Of a DNA stretch of 64,000 nucleotides, positions 33,782 to 43,106 are shown piece by piece. The translations under genes and the position numbers were made by a program. Below the pieces are notes generated by a model. That model ran no database searches. It saw nothing but the letters and a program-made list of their open reading frames with translations, and was not told the origin of the DNA. Within the stretch, counting starts at the first letter, position 1. Each line of letters begins with the position of its first letter. This DNA is from DATAVB01 sp036267955 (GTDB taxonomy: Bacteria; Actinomycetota; Actinomycetes; Mycobacteriales; QHCD01). The stretch is from assembly GCA_036267955.1 (NCBI GenBank), contig DATAVB010000116.1, positions 1-64,000 on the forward strand. The letters are read 5' to 3'.

Positions 33782-34693
33782 TCAGGTGGTGCGCACACCC
33801 CAGGAGCCGCTCCAGTCCTCGCCCGGCGCCAATAGCACGACCCCGGCGCCGGAGTTGAAGGCGTTGGGCGCGCAGCTCATCGGCTCGAGCGCCACGGCGT
33901 CCACCCCGGGCGCGAAGCCGGAAACGGTGTAGGCCTGCAGGTAGTCGAACGCCGCGTCGGCCCAGATCTCCGTGGCCGCGCCGTCCGGGGTCGACACCCG
34001 GGCGGTGGCGATGCCGGCGCCGTCCCGGGCCAGGTCGGCGAAACAGGTGTCCAGCTGCAGATCGCCGAGCTCGCGGCCGGCCCGCAGGTCGTACGGGGTG
34101 TCGGCCACCGGCTGCGACCCGGCCGGGATGCTGTACTCGTCAGTGAGCAACCGGCTCGTCGCCGGCACCTGCAGCCGGGCCTGCCGGACGGTGGCGCGGC
34201 CCAGATGCAGGTACGGATGGGTGCCCAGGCCGAACGGGGCCGGCCGGTCGCCGACATTGCGGGCCCGGTGGTCGGCCCGCAGCCCGTCGGGGCCGACCGA
34301 CCAGCGCACCGAGGTCTGGATCCGGAACGGATAGCCGGTCTGCGGCGGCAGGTCGCAGGCCAGCTCGACGGAGTCGGCGGTCTGCTCGACCAGCGTCCAG
34401 CGGATCCACCGGGCCAGGCCATGGATGGCGTTGCCGCGGGCCGGCTCGGACAGTGCGAGCTGCTGCGTCGCGCCGTCGTGGACGTACCGTCCGTTGGCGA
34501 TCCGGTTGGGCCACGGCACCAGCACCGCGCCGGCCGAATGCGGTTGCATCGCGGGCTCGGCGAAGCCGGCCAGCACCGGCCGCTCCTGCGTTTCGTACTC
34601 CCGGATCCCGCCACCCACTTCGACGGCGACGGCCCGGTGCCCGGCGGCGGAAATCGCGAACTGGCGCCCCGACGGCGCTGCGGTATCGGTCAC
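33782..34693 (-). CDS. Aldose 1-epimerase (mutarotase) family protein
   Basis: 303 residues from GTG 34693 (GGTGGG site). Conserved features are PNRIANGRYVHDG, HGLARWIRWTLVE (catalytic His), FGLGTHPYLHLG (second His) and VALEPMSCAPNAFNSG (catalytic Glu). It interconverts alpha and beta anomers of hexoses in the cytoplasm. It lies 69 bp upstream of the ABC-2 ATPase gene on the same strand and probably has its own promoter. Confidence 0.92.
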   Translation of the reverse strand: MTDTAAPSGRQFAISAAGHRAVAVEVGGGIREYETQERPVLAGFAEPAMQPHSAGAVLVPWPNRIANGRYVHDGATQQLALSEPARGNAIHGLARWIRWTLVEQTADSVELACDLPPQTGYPFRIQTSVRWSVGPDGLRADHRARNVGDRPAPFGLGTHPYLHLGRATVRQARLQVPATSRLLTDEYSIPAGSQPVADTPYDLRAGRELGDLQLDTCFADLARDGAGIATARVSTPDGAATEIWADAAFDYLQAYTVSGFAPGVDAVALEPMSCAPNAFNSGAGVVLLAPGEDWSGSWGVRTT

Positions 34694-34780
34694 CCGCCCA
34701 CCGTATCGGCCACCACCCCGATCCGGCCCCAACCCGAAGCGCACGGGACCGCGATCCGAAGCCTCCGGGGACCGCTCCCG

Positions 34781-34842
34781 TTCCATGATCATGAGTGGAT
34801 TTGATACCTCTGGAGGTACTGAATCCACTCATGATCATGGAA
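34781..34842. repeat. Intergenic palindrome, family A, copy 2
   Basis: The outer arms ttccatgatcatgagtggatt (34781-34801) and their exact complement (34822-34842) form a 21-bp stem. An inner stem tacctc/gaggta has a 2-nt loop. The arms match those of the 18126-18181 copy almost exactly, while the loop differs. It lies between the MFS gene stop and the epimerase start on the minus strand, so it could end the MFS transcript. Confidence 0.85.
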
Positions 34843-34865
34843 TGAGCCGGGTACGGGCGAGGCGG

Positions 34866-36230
34866 TCAGAGTTCGCGGACCGGGTCCTGTTCCTCGACGG
34901 CCAGTTCCTCCGCCGCCTGTTCCGCAACGGGCAACTCCTCGGCCGCCTTCTCCGCAGCCTCGTCAGCGGCCGATGTGGGCGCGACGACGGTACGGGCGTC
35001 GAATCGGCGGAACGACGGAACGAGCACGGCGACGAGGCAGATTCCGCCCACACACAGCAGGCCGCCGATGATCGAACTCGTCGCCGGCGAGGTGAGCGCC
35101 GCGAAACCGCCCGACCGCAGGTCGCCCAGCCGCGGACCGCCGGCGACCACCACGATGAACACGCCCTGCAGCCGGCCGCGCATGACATCGGGCGCCGCGG
35201 TCTGCAGCATCGAATTGCGGAAGACCGAGCTGACCATGTCCGCGGCACCGGCGACGGCCAGGAAAACCACCGCCAGCGGCAGTATCCGGATCATCCCGAA
35301 CGCGGCGATCGCCAAACCCCACACCGCGATCGACAGCAACACGGCCAGGCCCTGCCTGTGGATCCGGGACAGCCAGCCGCCCAGCAACGCCGAGCACAGC
35401 GCCCCGATCGCCGTACCGGCATAGAGCCAGCCCAGCCCGCCGGAGCCGAACACGGTGGCCGACAACTGGGGGAACAGCGCCCGCGGCCACCCGAAAACCA
35501 TCGCGATGATGTCGACCAGGAACGAGGTCAGCAGCACCGGCTGACCGCCGAGAAAACGCAATCCCTCGACCACAGAGGAGATTCCGGCCTTCCGGGTGCC
35601 GCCCTCCGGCCGCATCGAGGGCAGCCGGACGATCGTGTAGATGCCGACGATGAAGGTCAGCGCGTCGACGAAGTACGCCCACGGCAGCCCGCCGCCGGAG
35701 CTGATCAGCAGACCGGCGACCAGCGGACCGACGATGACGCCGGTGTTCTGTACGACCTGATTCAAGGCGTTGGCGGCCGGGACCAGCGCGGGCCGGACCA
35801 GCCGCGGAATGACGGTGCTGCGGGCCGGCGAGTTCACCGCGAAGAGGGCCGACTGAACGGCCACCAGACCCCACAGCATCGGGAGCGATCCGTTGCCCTG
35901 GCGCAGCGCCTGCAACCACAGCGCAACGCTGGTCAGTGCCAGCCCGACACCGGTGATCATCAGCAGCCGGCGGCGGTCCATCGCGTCGGCGATAGCGCCG
36001 CCGAACAGGCCGAACGCCACCAACGGGATCAGCGACACGATCGAGGTGAGCCCAACGTCCAGCGACGAACGGGTCACCACGTAGACCTGCACCGGTACGG
36101 CGACCTGGGTCATCTGGTTGCCGACGACGGTCACGACCTGACCCAGCCAGAGTCGCCGGAAGGCAGGTATGGCGAGTGGTCGGGTGTCGACGGCGAGCCC
36201 GCGCAGGCGGCTCGAAACAGCGGAGGTCAT
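34866..36230 (-). CDS. MFS efflux transporter (MFS_3/EntS-like)
   Basis: 454 residues with about twelve membrane segments. Motifs are FRRLWLGQVVTVVGNQMTQVAVPVQVY, the loop motif GGAIADAMDRRRLL, and SPARSTVIPRLVRPALVPAANALNQVVQNTGVIVGP, all typical of the MFS_3 group that includes enterobactin exporter EntS. A 45-residue cytoplasmic C-terminal tail is Ala/Glu-rich. It starts five bases after the pdxH stop. The substrate is unknown; siderophore or drug export is plausible. Confidence 0.88.
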   Translation of the reverse strand: MTSAVSSRLRGLAVDTRPLAIPAFRRLWLGQVVTVVGNQMTQVAVPVQVYVVTRSSLDVGLTSIVSLIPLVAFGLFGGAIADAMDRRRLLMITGVGLALTSVALWLQALRQGNGSLPMLWGLVAVQSALFAVNSPARSTVIPRLVRPALVPAANALNQVVQNTGVIVGPLVAGLLISSGGGLPWAYFVDALTFIVGIYTIVRLPSMRPEGGTRKAGISSVVEGLRFLGGQPVLLTSFLVDIIAMVFGWPRALFPQLSATVFGSGGLGWLYAGTAIGALCSALLGGWLSRIHRQGLAVLLSIAVWGLAIAAFGMIRILPLAVVFLAVAGAADMVSSVFRNSMLQTAAPDVMRGRLQGVFIVVVAGGPRLGDLRSGGFAALTSPATSSIIGGLLCVGGICLVAVLVPSFRRFDARTVVAPTSAADEAAEKAAEELPVAEQAAEELAVEEQDPVREL

Positions 36231-36235
36231 GCGGG

Positions 36236-36898
36236 TTAGGGAGCCAGCCTTTCGGTCTGCCAGGTGCCGTCATCGGTCCGCCGGTAGCGCAGCCGGTCGT
36301 GCAGCCGGTCCTCCCGGCCCTGCCAGAACTCCACGGTCGACGGCGCGATCCGATAGCCGCCCCAGAAGTCCGGCAGTGGCACCGTCTCCGGATAGCTCTC
36401 GGCGAGCCGGTCCCGTTCGGACTCCAGCCAGGCGCGGTCGGGGATGACGGCCGACTGCTCACTGATGCTCGCCGCGACCTGCGACCCGTGCGGCCGGGAA
36501 TGGAAATACGTCTCGGAGTCCGCCCGGGACGTCCGGGTCACCGTGCCGGTGACCAGAATCTGGCGTTCCAGCGCGTACCAGGGGAAAACCACGCAGACTC
36601 GGGGATTTTCGGCGAGTTCCCGGCCCTTGCGCGAGGTGTAATTGGTGAAGAACACCAGGCCGCGCTCGTCGTACCCCTTCAGCAGAACGGTACGGGCGCT
36701 GGGCGCCCCATCGGCGTCTGCCGTCGCCACCACCATCGCGTTGGGCTCGGGGAAGGCCAGCGACTCCAGCGCCTCATCGAGCCAGCGACCGAACTGCTCG
36801 AGCCAGGTCGGGGCGATCGCCGATTCGGACAACTCCGCCCGTTTGTAGGAGCGCCGCATTCCGGCGAGCCGATCGGCGTTGGCCGGGTCCCGCTGCAC
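36236..36898 (-). CDS. pdxH: Pyridoxamine 5'-phosphate oxidase
   Basis: 220 residues, the standard PdxH length. FMN- and substrate-binding motifs are RTVLLKGYDERGLVFFTNYTSRKG, QILVTGTVTRTS, SRPHGSQVAASISEQSAVI, the PDFWGGYRI motif and the C-terminal RLRYRR...RLAP. It oxidises pyridoxine or pyridoxamine phosphate to PLP, cofactor for the aminotransferases in this window. The minus strand carries a TAGGAT -10-like hexamer at 36948-36953, 50 bp upstream of the start, but no -35 is apparent. Confidence 0.95.
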   Translation of the reverse strand: MQRDPANADRLAGMRRSYKRAELSESAIAPTWLEQFGRWLDEALESLAFPEPNAMVVATADADGAPSARTVLLKGYDERGLVFFTNYTSRKGRELAENPRVCVVFPWYALERQILVTGTVTRTSRADSETYFHSRPHGSQVAASISEQSAVIPDRAWLESERDRLAESYPETVPLPDFWGGYRIAPSTVEFWQGREDRLHDRLRYRRTDDGTWQTERLAP

Positions 36899-37181
36899 CG
36901 CGCTCTCCCACCCTCTGGCTCGTTCGGCAAACTAACGATCAGTCACTATCCTAACCTCACTCCGGCGGGTCGCCCGACCGCCGCGACCGGGTGTGGCCGT
37001 AAGGCCAGAATCTGCCGCATGGTGGGCTAATCGTTATCGGAGACGTGCTCGTAGACGTGATGGGAATGACAGTCAACGGCGACCATTTACCGGTCTACTG
37101 GCCGGTAGGTAAGAATGGGGTGGCACCCGAACAGCAAAGCGAGTGACGAGCAGTCAACGACGAGCGATCGGAGCAGGATCG
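36899..37181. promoter_or_regulatory. pdxH/citA divergent region with inverted repeat
   Basis: This 283-bp gap is AT-richer than its surroundings. It contains TACCGG-TCTACTGG-CCGGTA (37088-37107), a 6-bp-arm inverted repeat 75 bp upstream of the citrate synthase start. It also holds an actaacgatcagt/ctaatcgttatcgg pair about 100 bp apart and the TAGGAT hexamer facing pdxH. No open frame is convincing. The repeat is a possible citA operator. Confidence 0.4.
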
Positions 37182-38285
37182 ATGGCGGAGTTCAAGCCGG
37201 GTCTCGAAGGAGTGACCGCGTTCGAGACCGAAATCGCCGAGCCCGATAAGGACGGCGGCGCCCTGCGATATCGCGGGGTCGACATCGAGGACCTCGTCGG
37301 CCAGGTGACGTTCGGGAATGTCTGGGCCCTGTTGGTCGACGGCAAGTTCGGCAAGGGGCTGCCACCGGCCGAGCCGTTCCCGCTCCCGGTGCACACCGGC
37401 GATGTACGGGTCGACGTACAGGCCGCGTTGGCCATGCTGGCGCCGATCTGGGATTACAAACCGCTGCTGGACATCTCCGAGACCGAGGCCCGTGACAACC
37501 TGGCCCGCGCCTCGGTGATGGCGCTGTCCTACGTCGCCCAGTCGGCCCGCGGGATCAGCCAGCCGGCCGTGCCGCAGTCCCGCGTCGACGAGGCGTCCAC
37601 CATCGTCGAGCGGTTCATGATCCGCTGGCGCGGCGAGCCGGATCCCAAACATGTGGCCGCGGTCGACGCCTACTGGGTCTCGGCGGCTGAGCACGGCATG
37701 AACGCCTCGACCTTCACCGCCCGGGTCATCGCCTCCACCGGCGCCGACGCCGCGGCATCCCTGTCCGGCGCGATCGGCGCCATGTCCGGCCCGCTGCACG
37801 GCGGCGCACCGGCCCGGGTGCTGCCGATGATCGATGCCGTCGAGCGCACCGGCGACGCCAAGAAGGTCATCAACGACATCGTCAGCAACCACGGCCGCAT
37901 CATGGGCTTCGGACACCGGGTCTACCGGGCCGAGGACCCGCGGGCGCGAGTACTGCGGCGTACCGCCAAGGAGCTGGGCTCCAAGCGGTACGAGGCGGCA
38001 CTGGCGCTCGAGCAGGCGGCCCTGGAGGCGCTGCGCGAGCTGCATCCGGAGCGGCCGATCGAGACGAACGTGGAGTTCTGGGCCGCGGTCGTTCTCGACT
38101 TTGCCGAGGTGCCGACGCGGATGATGCCGGCGATGTTCACCTGCGCCCGGACCGGCGGCTGGAGCGCCCACGTCCTGGAGCAGAAACGGCTGGGTAAGCT
38201 GGTCCGCCCCTCGGCGCTCTACATCGGCCCCGGCCCGCGGCAGCCTTCCGACGTCGACGGCTGGGACGACATCGACACCCTCTGA
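37182..38285 (+). CDS. citA: Citrate synthase (CitA/type 2-like)
   Basis: 367 residues from ATG 37182. Catalytic residues are visible: His in GPLHGGAP (about 206), His in GFGHRVYR (about 245) and Asp in LDFAEVPTRM (about 305). Substrate-binding RRTAKELG and the C-terminal ARTGGWSAHVLEQ are present. The length and the MAEFKPGLEGV start resemble mycobacterial CitA rather than GltA2. It condenses acetyl-CoA or propionyl-CoA with oxaloacetate. A family B palindrome follows 28 bp after the stop. Confidence 0.93.
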   Translation: MAEFKPGLEGVTAFETEIAEPDKDGGALRYRGVDIEDLVGQVTFGNVWALLVDGKFGKGLPPAEPFPLPVHTGDVRVDVQAALAMLAPIWDYKPLLDISETEARDNLARASVMALSYVAQSARGISQPAVPQSRVDEASTIVERFMIRWRGEPDPKHVAAVDAYWVSAAEHGMNASTFTARVIASTGADAAASLSGAIGAMSGPLHGGAPARVLPMIDAVERTGDAKKVINDIVSNHGRIMGFGHRVYRAEDPRARVLRRTAKELGSKRYEAALALEQAALEALRELHPERPIETNVEFWAAVVLDFAEVPTRMMPAMFTCARTGGWSAHVLEQKRLGKLVRPSALYIGPGPRQPSDVDGWDDIDTL

Positions 38286-38313
38286 CCCGCGCCGCCGACC
38301 CTTTCGATTCCCG

Positions 38314-38358
38314 CCAATGTGGCATTGGGGTGACTAGATTGCCGCAATGCCACATTGG
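38314..38358. repeat. Intergenic palindrome, family B, copy 1
   Basis: The 17-bp arms ccaatgtggcattgggg (38314-38330) and ccgcaatgccacattgg (38342-38358) pair with one mismatch around the 11-nt loop tgactagattg. It sits between citA and serC, both rightward, and could terminate citA. A second copy with the same loop is at 52886-52934. Confidence 0.8.
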
Positions 38359-38400
38359 GGCAAATCCTGCCGGGCGGGACAGAGCTGAGAGACTGATCCG

Positions 38401-39525
38401 GTGACCGAGACGCAGATTCTGATCCCCGCCGACCTCAAGCCGACCGACGGCAGGTTCGGTTCCGGACCGTCGAAGGTACGGCCGGAGTCGCTGGCCGCCT
38501 TCGCCGCCGACGGGGTGGCCCTGATGGGCACGTCGCACCGGCAGCCGCCGGTGAAGGACCTGGTGGGCCGGATCCGCTCCGGCCTGCGGGAGCTCTTCGC
38601 GCTACCCGACGGGTACGAGGTGGTGCTCGGCCTCGGTGGCGCCACCGCGTTCTGGGACATCGCCGCGTTCGGTCTGGTCCGGGAACGCTCACAGCACCTG
38701 TCCTTCGGCGAGTTCTCCTCGAAGTTCGCCGCGGTGACCAAGGGGGCGCCGTTCCTCGGCGACCCGACCGTCATCACGGCCGAGGTCGGCTCCCGGCCGG
38801 AACCGCGCGCCGAGGCCGGGATCGACGTCTACGCCTGGCCGCACAACGAGACCTCGACCGGGGTGATGACCGACATCGCCCGGGTCGAGGGCGCCGATCC
38901 GGGCGCGCTGGTCGTCGTCGACGCCACCTCCGGCGCCGGCGGCCTGCCGGTGCGGGCCCAGGATGTCGACGTCTACTACTTCGCACCGCAGAAGTGCTTC
39001 GCCGCCGACGGCGGCCTGTGGCTGTCGTTCTTCTCCCCCGCCGCGTTGGAGCGGGCCGCGGAGATCGGCGCGAGCGACCGCTGGATCCCGCCGTTCTACG
39101 ACCTGCCCACCGCGATCGACAACTCGGTGAAGGACCAGACGTACAACACCCCGGCGGTCGCCACCCTGTGGCTGCTGGCCGACCAGGTCGACTGGATGCT
39201 CGGCAACGGCGGCCTGCCCTGGACCGTCGCCCGCACCGCGGACTCCTCCGGCCGGCTCTACGACTGGGCCGAGAAGTCGCCGTACGCCACCCCGTTCGTC
39301 GCCGAGCCGGCGCATCGCTCGCAGGTCGTCGCGACGATCGACTTCGCCGACACGGTGGACGCCGCCGCGGTGGCGAAGGTGCTGCGGGCCAACGGGATCG
39401 TCGACACCGAGCCGTACCGCAAGCTCGGCCGCAACCAGCTGCGGGTCGGCACCTTCCCGGCGGTCGACCCGGACGACGTGTCTGCGCTGACCGCCTGCAT
39501 CGACTTCGTCGTCGAGCGGTTGTAG
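38401..39525 (+). CDS. serC: Phosphoserine aminotransferase
   Basis: 374 residues of the actinobacterial SerC type. RFGSGPSKVRPES, GTSHRQPPVKDLVGRIR, PHNETSTGVMTDI, the PLP Lys in YYFAPQKCFAADGGL (about 198) and the C-terminal LGRNQLRVGTFPAVDPDDVSALT are conserved. It makes phosphoserine from phosphohydroxypyruvate and glutamate. GTG is the start. Position next to citA and sepH matches the mycobacterial neighbourhood I recall. Confidence 0.94.
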   Translation: MTETQILIPADLKPTDGRFGSGPSKVRPESLAAFAADGVALMGTSHRQPPVKDLVGRIRSGLRELFALPDGYEVVLGLGGATAFWDIAAFGLVRERSQHLSFGEFSSKFAAVTKGAPFLGDPTVITAEVGSRPEPRAEAGIDVYAWPHNETSTGVMTDIARVEGADPGALVVVDATSGAGGLPVRAQDVDVYYFAPQKCFAADGGLWLSFFSPAALERAAEIGASDRWIPPFYDLPTAIDNSVKDQTYNTPAVATLWLLADQVDWMLGNGGLPWTVARTADSSGRLYDWAEKSPYATPFVAEPAHRSQVVATIDFADTVDAAAVAKVLRANGIVDTEPYRKLGRNQLRVGTFPAVDPDDVSALTACIDFVVERL

Positions 39526-39807
39526 TCCCGATCCAACTCGCACAGCCATTAATCCACAGTGGACAGTCAGGGTCTTTCCGGGCGCCTTCCGGATGCCATT
39601 TCGAGAATTGTCGACCATTGTCGATCTGGGAATCGGCAAACTGCGACGGCGTGCCCGCAGCGCGCCTGTTTAGCCGTAGTCGGTTTCCTGTCGTAGGGTC
39701 GGGGCGCGCGTTCGCCGAAGTCGAGCCGTGCATTGCATCATCGGGGGGCCGGCCGACCGGGGCAGTGCAGCCCAGGACAGTGGCCGGACAGAGACAGGGG
39801 GCGAGGC
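39526..39807. other. serC-sepH intergenic region
   Basis: 282 bp with no convincing gene. It contains one TCCACAGTGGA 11-mer (39553-39563), two attgtcga copies ten bases apart (39607-39614, 39617-39624) and a TAGGGT hexamer near 39695 that could be the sepH -10 element. No clear -35 was found. Confidence 0.4.
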
Positions 39808-41205
39808 ATGCGCCAGCTGCAATTCGTCGGTGTGTCCGACGACGGCGCCCACCTGTTGCTGCAGGACGCCGCGAACGTACGGGAACAGTTCCTGCTGCCG
39901 GTCGACGACCGGTTGCGCGCGGCCTCCCGCGGTGACCGCAGCCGGCTGGGTCAGATCGAGCTCGAACTGGACAGCACGCTTCGGCCGCGCGAGATCCAGG
40001 CCCGGATCCGCGCCGGCGAGAGCCCCGAGGAGGTGGCCGCCGCCGCGAATGCTCCACTGCAGCGGGTCATGCGGTTCGCCTACCCGGTGCTGCAGGAGCG
40101 CGAGCAGGTCACGGTCGAGGCCCGCCGCACCCGGATCCGGCGCAGTGACGGCGCCCTGCAGCTCGGTGAGCAGGTCGATGACCGGCTGACCCGCCAGGGC
40201 ATCGACCCGGACACCGCCGAGTGGGACGCCTGCCGCCGCGAGGACGGCACCTGGTGGCTGTCGCTGTCCTGGATGGCCGGGAAGACGCCGCGCCGCGCGC
40301 AGTGGTCCTTCGATCTCTCCGGGCGCACGCTCACCCCGGCCGACGATCTGGCCGCCGAATTGCAGGCCGAGCAGCCGCGCCGCCGCCAGATCGCCGCCGT
40401 GCCGTTCGTTCCGGCCGACGAGCCGGAGGACGCCGACGACGAGCCGGCGGTCATCCCGCCCCGCCCACACAGCGCGACCGATCAGCCCGGCCGGACCGAG
40501 CAGCGCAACCGGCCGGCCCAGGCAACGCCGCCGGCCCGCGAGGAGCGGTCCGGACAGTCGGGACGCAACGGCACCGAACGTCGCGACGACACTGGGCGCG
40601 ACGACATTAGGCGCGACGACATTAGGCGCGGGCGGTCTCAGCGCGGCCCGGCGCGGCCGACCCGTACCCATGACCAGCCCACCGGCCGCACTCGCGCCGA
40701 CCAGCCGGCGACCCCGCGTCCCCGGTCCGAACCGTACGGCTGGGCCGCACCGACGGAGCCCACCCGATCCGCCGAGCCCACCCGATCCGCCGAGCCCATC
40801 AAGTCCGCCGAGCCCACCGAACGTACGGACCGCACCGCCCGCGCCGAGCCGGCGCCGAAGCCCGAACCGATCGCTGGCACCAGACCGGCGGCCGGCGCCA
40901 AACCGACCGTGCCAGAGGTCCGGCCAACCGTGCCAGAGGTCCGGCCGGCGCAGCCCGCCGCGGCGAATGACCGATCGCGAGCGGACCGACCGTCCCCGGT
41001 CCCGGCCGGACCACGTGATCCGCGTCCCGTTATTGATGCCGAGGCGAGCGCAAGCGAAACGAGCCCGGACGAGAAATCGGCGGTCAATTCGAGTTCGGCC
41101 GAGCAGCCGAACGAGCCGGAGACACCGGCAAAGCCGGGCAAGGGCCGCAAACCGAAGGTCCCGTCCTGGGACGACATCGTCTTCGGCACTCGCGGGCACC
41201 GCTGA
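39808..41205 (+). CDS. sepH: Septation protein SepH
   Basis: 465 residues from ATG 39808. The conserved N-terminal domain (about 1-190: RQLQFVGVSDDGAHLLL, REIQARIRAGESPEEVAAAA, WDACRREDGTWWLSLSWMAG) includes a helix-turn-helix-like stretch. The remaining 270 residues are a disordered, Pro/Arg/Glu-rich region with internal repeats (RDDIR twice, EPTRSA three times, TVPEVRP twice). A short conserved C-terminal motif (RKPKVPSWDDIVFG) closes the protein. SepH binds FtsZ and promotes its assembly in Streptomyces and relatives. The repeats are visible in the DNA and show length drift of the linker. Confidence 0.9.
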   Translation: MRQLQFVGVSDDGAHLLLQDAANVREQFLLPVDDRLRAASRGDRSRLGQIELELDSTLRPREIQARIRAGESPEEVAAAANAPLQRVMRFAYPVLQEREQVTVEARRTRIRRSDGALQLGEQVDDRLTRQGIDPDTAEWDACRREDGTWWLSLSWMAGKTPRRAQWSFDLSGRTLTPADDLAAELQAEQPRRRQIAAVPFVPADEPEDADDEPAVIPPRPHSATDQPGRTEQRNRPAQATPPAREERSGQSGRNGTERRDDTGRDDIRRDDIRRGRSQRGPARPTRTHDQPTGRTRADQPATPRPRSEPYGWAAPTEPTRSAEPTRSAEPIKSAEPTERTDRTARAEPAPKPEPIAGTRPAAGAKPTVPEVRPTVPEVRPAQPAAANDRSRADRPSPVPAGPRDPRPVIDAEASASETSPDEKSAVNSSSAEQPNEPETPAKPGKGRKPKVPSWDDIVFGTRGHR

Positions 41206-41229
41206 CTCCCTGCGGTACAGGGGATTTCG

Positions 41230-41259
41230 CTGTCAGCAAGATTCGCTGCGCGAGATAAT
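41230..41259 (+). promoter_or_regulatory. Possible promoter for the ABC exporter pair
   Basis: GATAAT at 41254-41259 is the best -10-like hexamer in the 97-bp gap before the exporter genes. A weak TGTCAG -35 candidate lies 17-18 bp upstream. The start at 41303 would give a leader of about 35 nt. It is a weak match and a guess. Confidence 0.3.
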
Positions 41260-41302
41260 CGTGTGATTGTTGTCGGTGTCCGGCGGTAATCTCGATCACG
41301 CC

Positions 41303-43081
41303 ATGAAATCGACTTCAGCAGCACGCTCGCAGCGCTCCCAGTTTTCCTCTCTCTGGCGTATCCGCAGTTACGTCCGGCCGTATCTGCCGCAGATCCTGAT
41401 GACCACCGCCGCCGCAATGATCGGCACCCTGGTGGGAATTGCTGTGCCGCTGCTCACAAAGCGGATGATCGACGGACCGATCCACCACCACGACAAAGGC
41501 GCCATCATTCCGCTCGGTCTGTTGGCATTGCTGTTCGGCGCGGCCGAGGCCGTGCTGATCTTCGTACGCCGGTGGGGCCTGGTGAAGTCCTCGCTCGGGC
41601 TGGAGTCCGACATCCGCGGCGACCTCTACCGCCACCTGCAGCGCCTTCCGATCGCCTTCCACGATCGCTGGCAGTCCGGTCAGCTGCTGTCCCGCGCCAC
41701 CAGCGACCTCTCCACGATTCGCCGGTTCGTCGGTTTCGGCATGGTGTTCCTGGTGGTCAACGCGGCGACGTTCGTCATCGTGTCGATCCTGCTGATCGTC
41801 ATCTATCCGCCGCTGGGCATCCTCGCGACCGCGTTGACCCTGCCGCTGGCGCCGGTGTCGCTGAAGTTCGAGCGGGTCTACAAGAAGCAGGCGCGCCGGG
41901 TCCAGGACCAGCAGGGCGAGATCGCCACCGCCGCCGAGGAGGCCGCGGTCGGCATCCGGATCATCAAGTCCTTCGGCCGCCGCCGGATGGTGTTCGACCG
42001 GTTCGACGACAAGGCCCGCGACCTGCGGCGCTTCCAGATGGACAAGGTGCACACGCTCGCGGTGATCTGGGCGGTCATCGAGGCCCACCCCCAGATCGTG
42101 CTCGCGGTCATCGTCTTCGTCGGCTCGATCGCGGTGGCACACGGGACGCTGACCCTCGGCACGCTGGTCGCCTTCAGCTCGCTGTTCCAGCTGATGATCT
42201 GGCCGATCGAGTCGATGGGCTACCTGCTGGCCAACGCGCAGGAGTCGGTCAGCGCGGCCGACCGGATCTACGAGGTGCTCGACGCCGAGCCGACGATCGT
42301 CGACCGGCCGGGCGCGACCGCACTGACCGGCGCCTCGGGTCGGCTGGTGTTCGACTCGGTCGGGTTCACCTATCCCGACAGTGACACCCCAGTGCTGCAC
42401 GACATCAACCTGGTGGTCGAGCCGGGCGAGACGGTGGCGATCGTCGGCGCCGTCGGCTGCGGCAAGAGCACGCTCACCGCTCTGGTGGCCCGGCTCTACG
42501 ACGTGACCGCCGGCCGGATCACCATCGACGGACGGGACATCCGCGACCTGCCGCTGACCAACCTGCGGCAGCTGGTGGCGACCGCGTTCGAGGAGCCGAT
42601 CCTGTTCTCCGCCAGCGCGAGGGAAAACGTCACCCTCGGCTATCCGGACGCCTCCGAGGAGGAGGTCCGCGGCGCGGTGGAGTTGGCCCAGGCCGACTTC
42701 GTCGACGACCTGCCGTGGGGGCTGGAGACCCGGCTCGGCGAGCAGGGGATGACGGTCTCCGGTGGTCAGCGGCAGCGCCTGGCACTGGCCCGGGCCGTGG
42801 TCGCCAAGCCGCGGGTGCTGGTCCTGGACGACCCGCTCTCGGCGCTGGACGTGCACACCGAGGCACTGGTCGAGGAGGCGCTGCGCCGGGTGCTGGCCGA
42901 TACGACGGCCATCGTCGTGGCGCACCGGCCCTCGACCGTGCTGCTGGCCGACCGGGTGGCCCTGATCGCCGGCGGCACGATCGTCGCCATCGGCACCCAT
43001 CACGAGCTGTTGGAGACCGTCCCGGCCTACCGGGCGATTCTTTCGCAGGACGCCGACGCCGAGGATCTCGAGCCGGCATGA
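41303..43081 (+). CDS. Heterodimeric ABC exporter, subunit with degenerate Walker B
   Basis: 592 residues from ATG 41303. A six-helix type I exporter domain (about 20-310) precedes the ATPase (about 340-592). Walker A is GAVGCGKST (about 381), the signature is the intact VSGGQ (about 485) and Walker B reads VLVLDDPLSALD (about 505), with Asp replacing the catalytic Glu. That change is the hallmark of one half of heterodimeric exporters such as TM287/TM288 and BmrCD. It is followed 26 bp later by the partner gene. Lipid or drug export is likely. Confidence 0.93.
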   Translation: MKSTSAARSQRSQFSSLWRIRSYVRPYLPQILMTTAAAMIGTLVGIAVPLLTKRMIDGPIHHHDKGAIIPLGLLALLFGAAEAVLIFVRRWGLVKSSLGLESDIRGDLYRHLQRLPIAFHDRWQSGQLLSRATSDLSTIRRFVGFGMVFLVVNAATFVIVSILLIVIYPPLGILATALTLPLAPVSLKFERVYKKQARRVQDQQGEIATAAEEAAVGIRIIKSFGRRRMVFDRFDDKARDLRRFQMDKVHTLAVIWAVIEAHPQIVLAVIVFVGSIAVAHGTLTLGTLVAFSSLFQLMIWPIESMGYLLANAQESVSAADRIYEVLDAEPTIVDRPGATALTGASGRLVFDSVGFTYPDSDTPVLHDINLVVEPGETVAIVGAVGCGKSTLTALVARLYDVTAGRITIDGRDIRDLPLTNLRQLVATAFEEPILFSASARENVTLGYPDASEEEVRGAVELAQADFVDDLPWGLETRLGEQGMTVSGGQRQRLALARAVVAKPRVLVLDDPLSALDVHTEALVEEALRRVLADTTAIVVAHRPSTVLLADRVALIAGGTIVAIGTHHELLETVPAYRAILSQDADAEDLEPA

Positions 43082-43106
43082 GCAGTTTTTACGCAGGGAG
43101 TAAGGA

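Noticed and set aside
34781..34842. Insertion-sequence end or attachment site
   Set aside because: No transposase or integrase is near, and the same arm occurs elsewhere at a gene end; a dispersed palindrome fits better.
34425..36239. Rightward open frame of 604 residues
   Set aside because: Antisense to the MFS gene; dominated by Gln, Asp, Arg and His typical of shadow frames.
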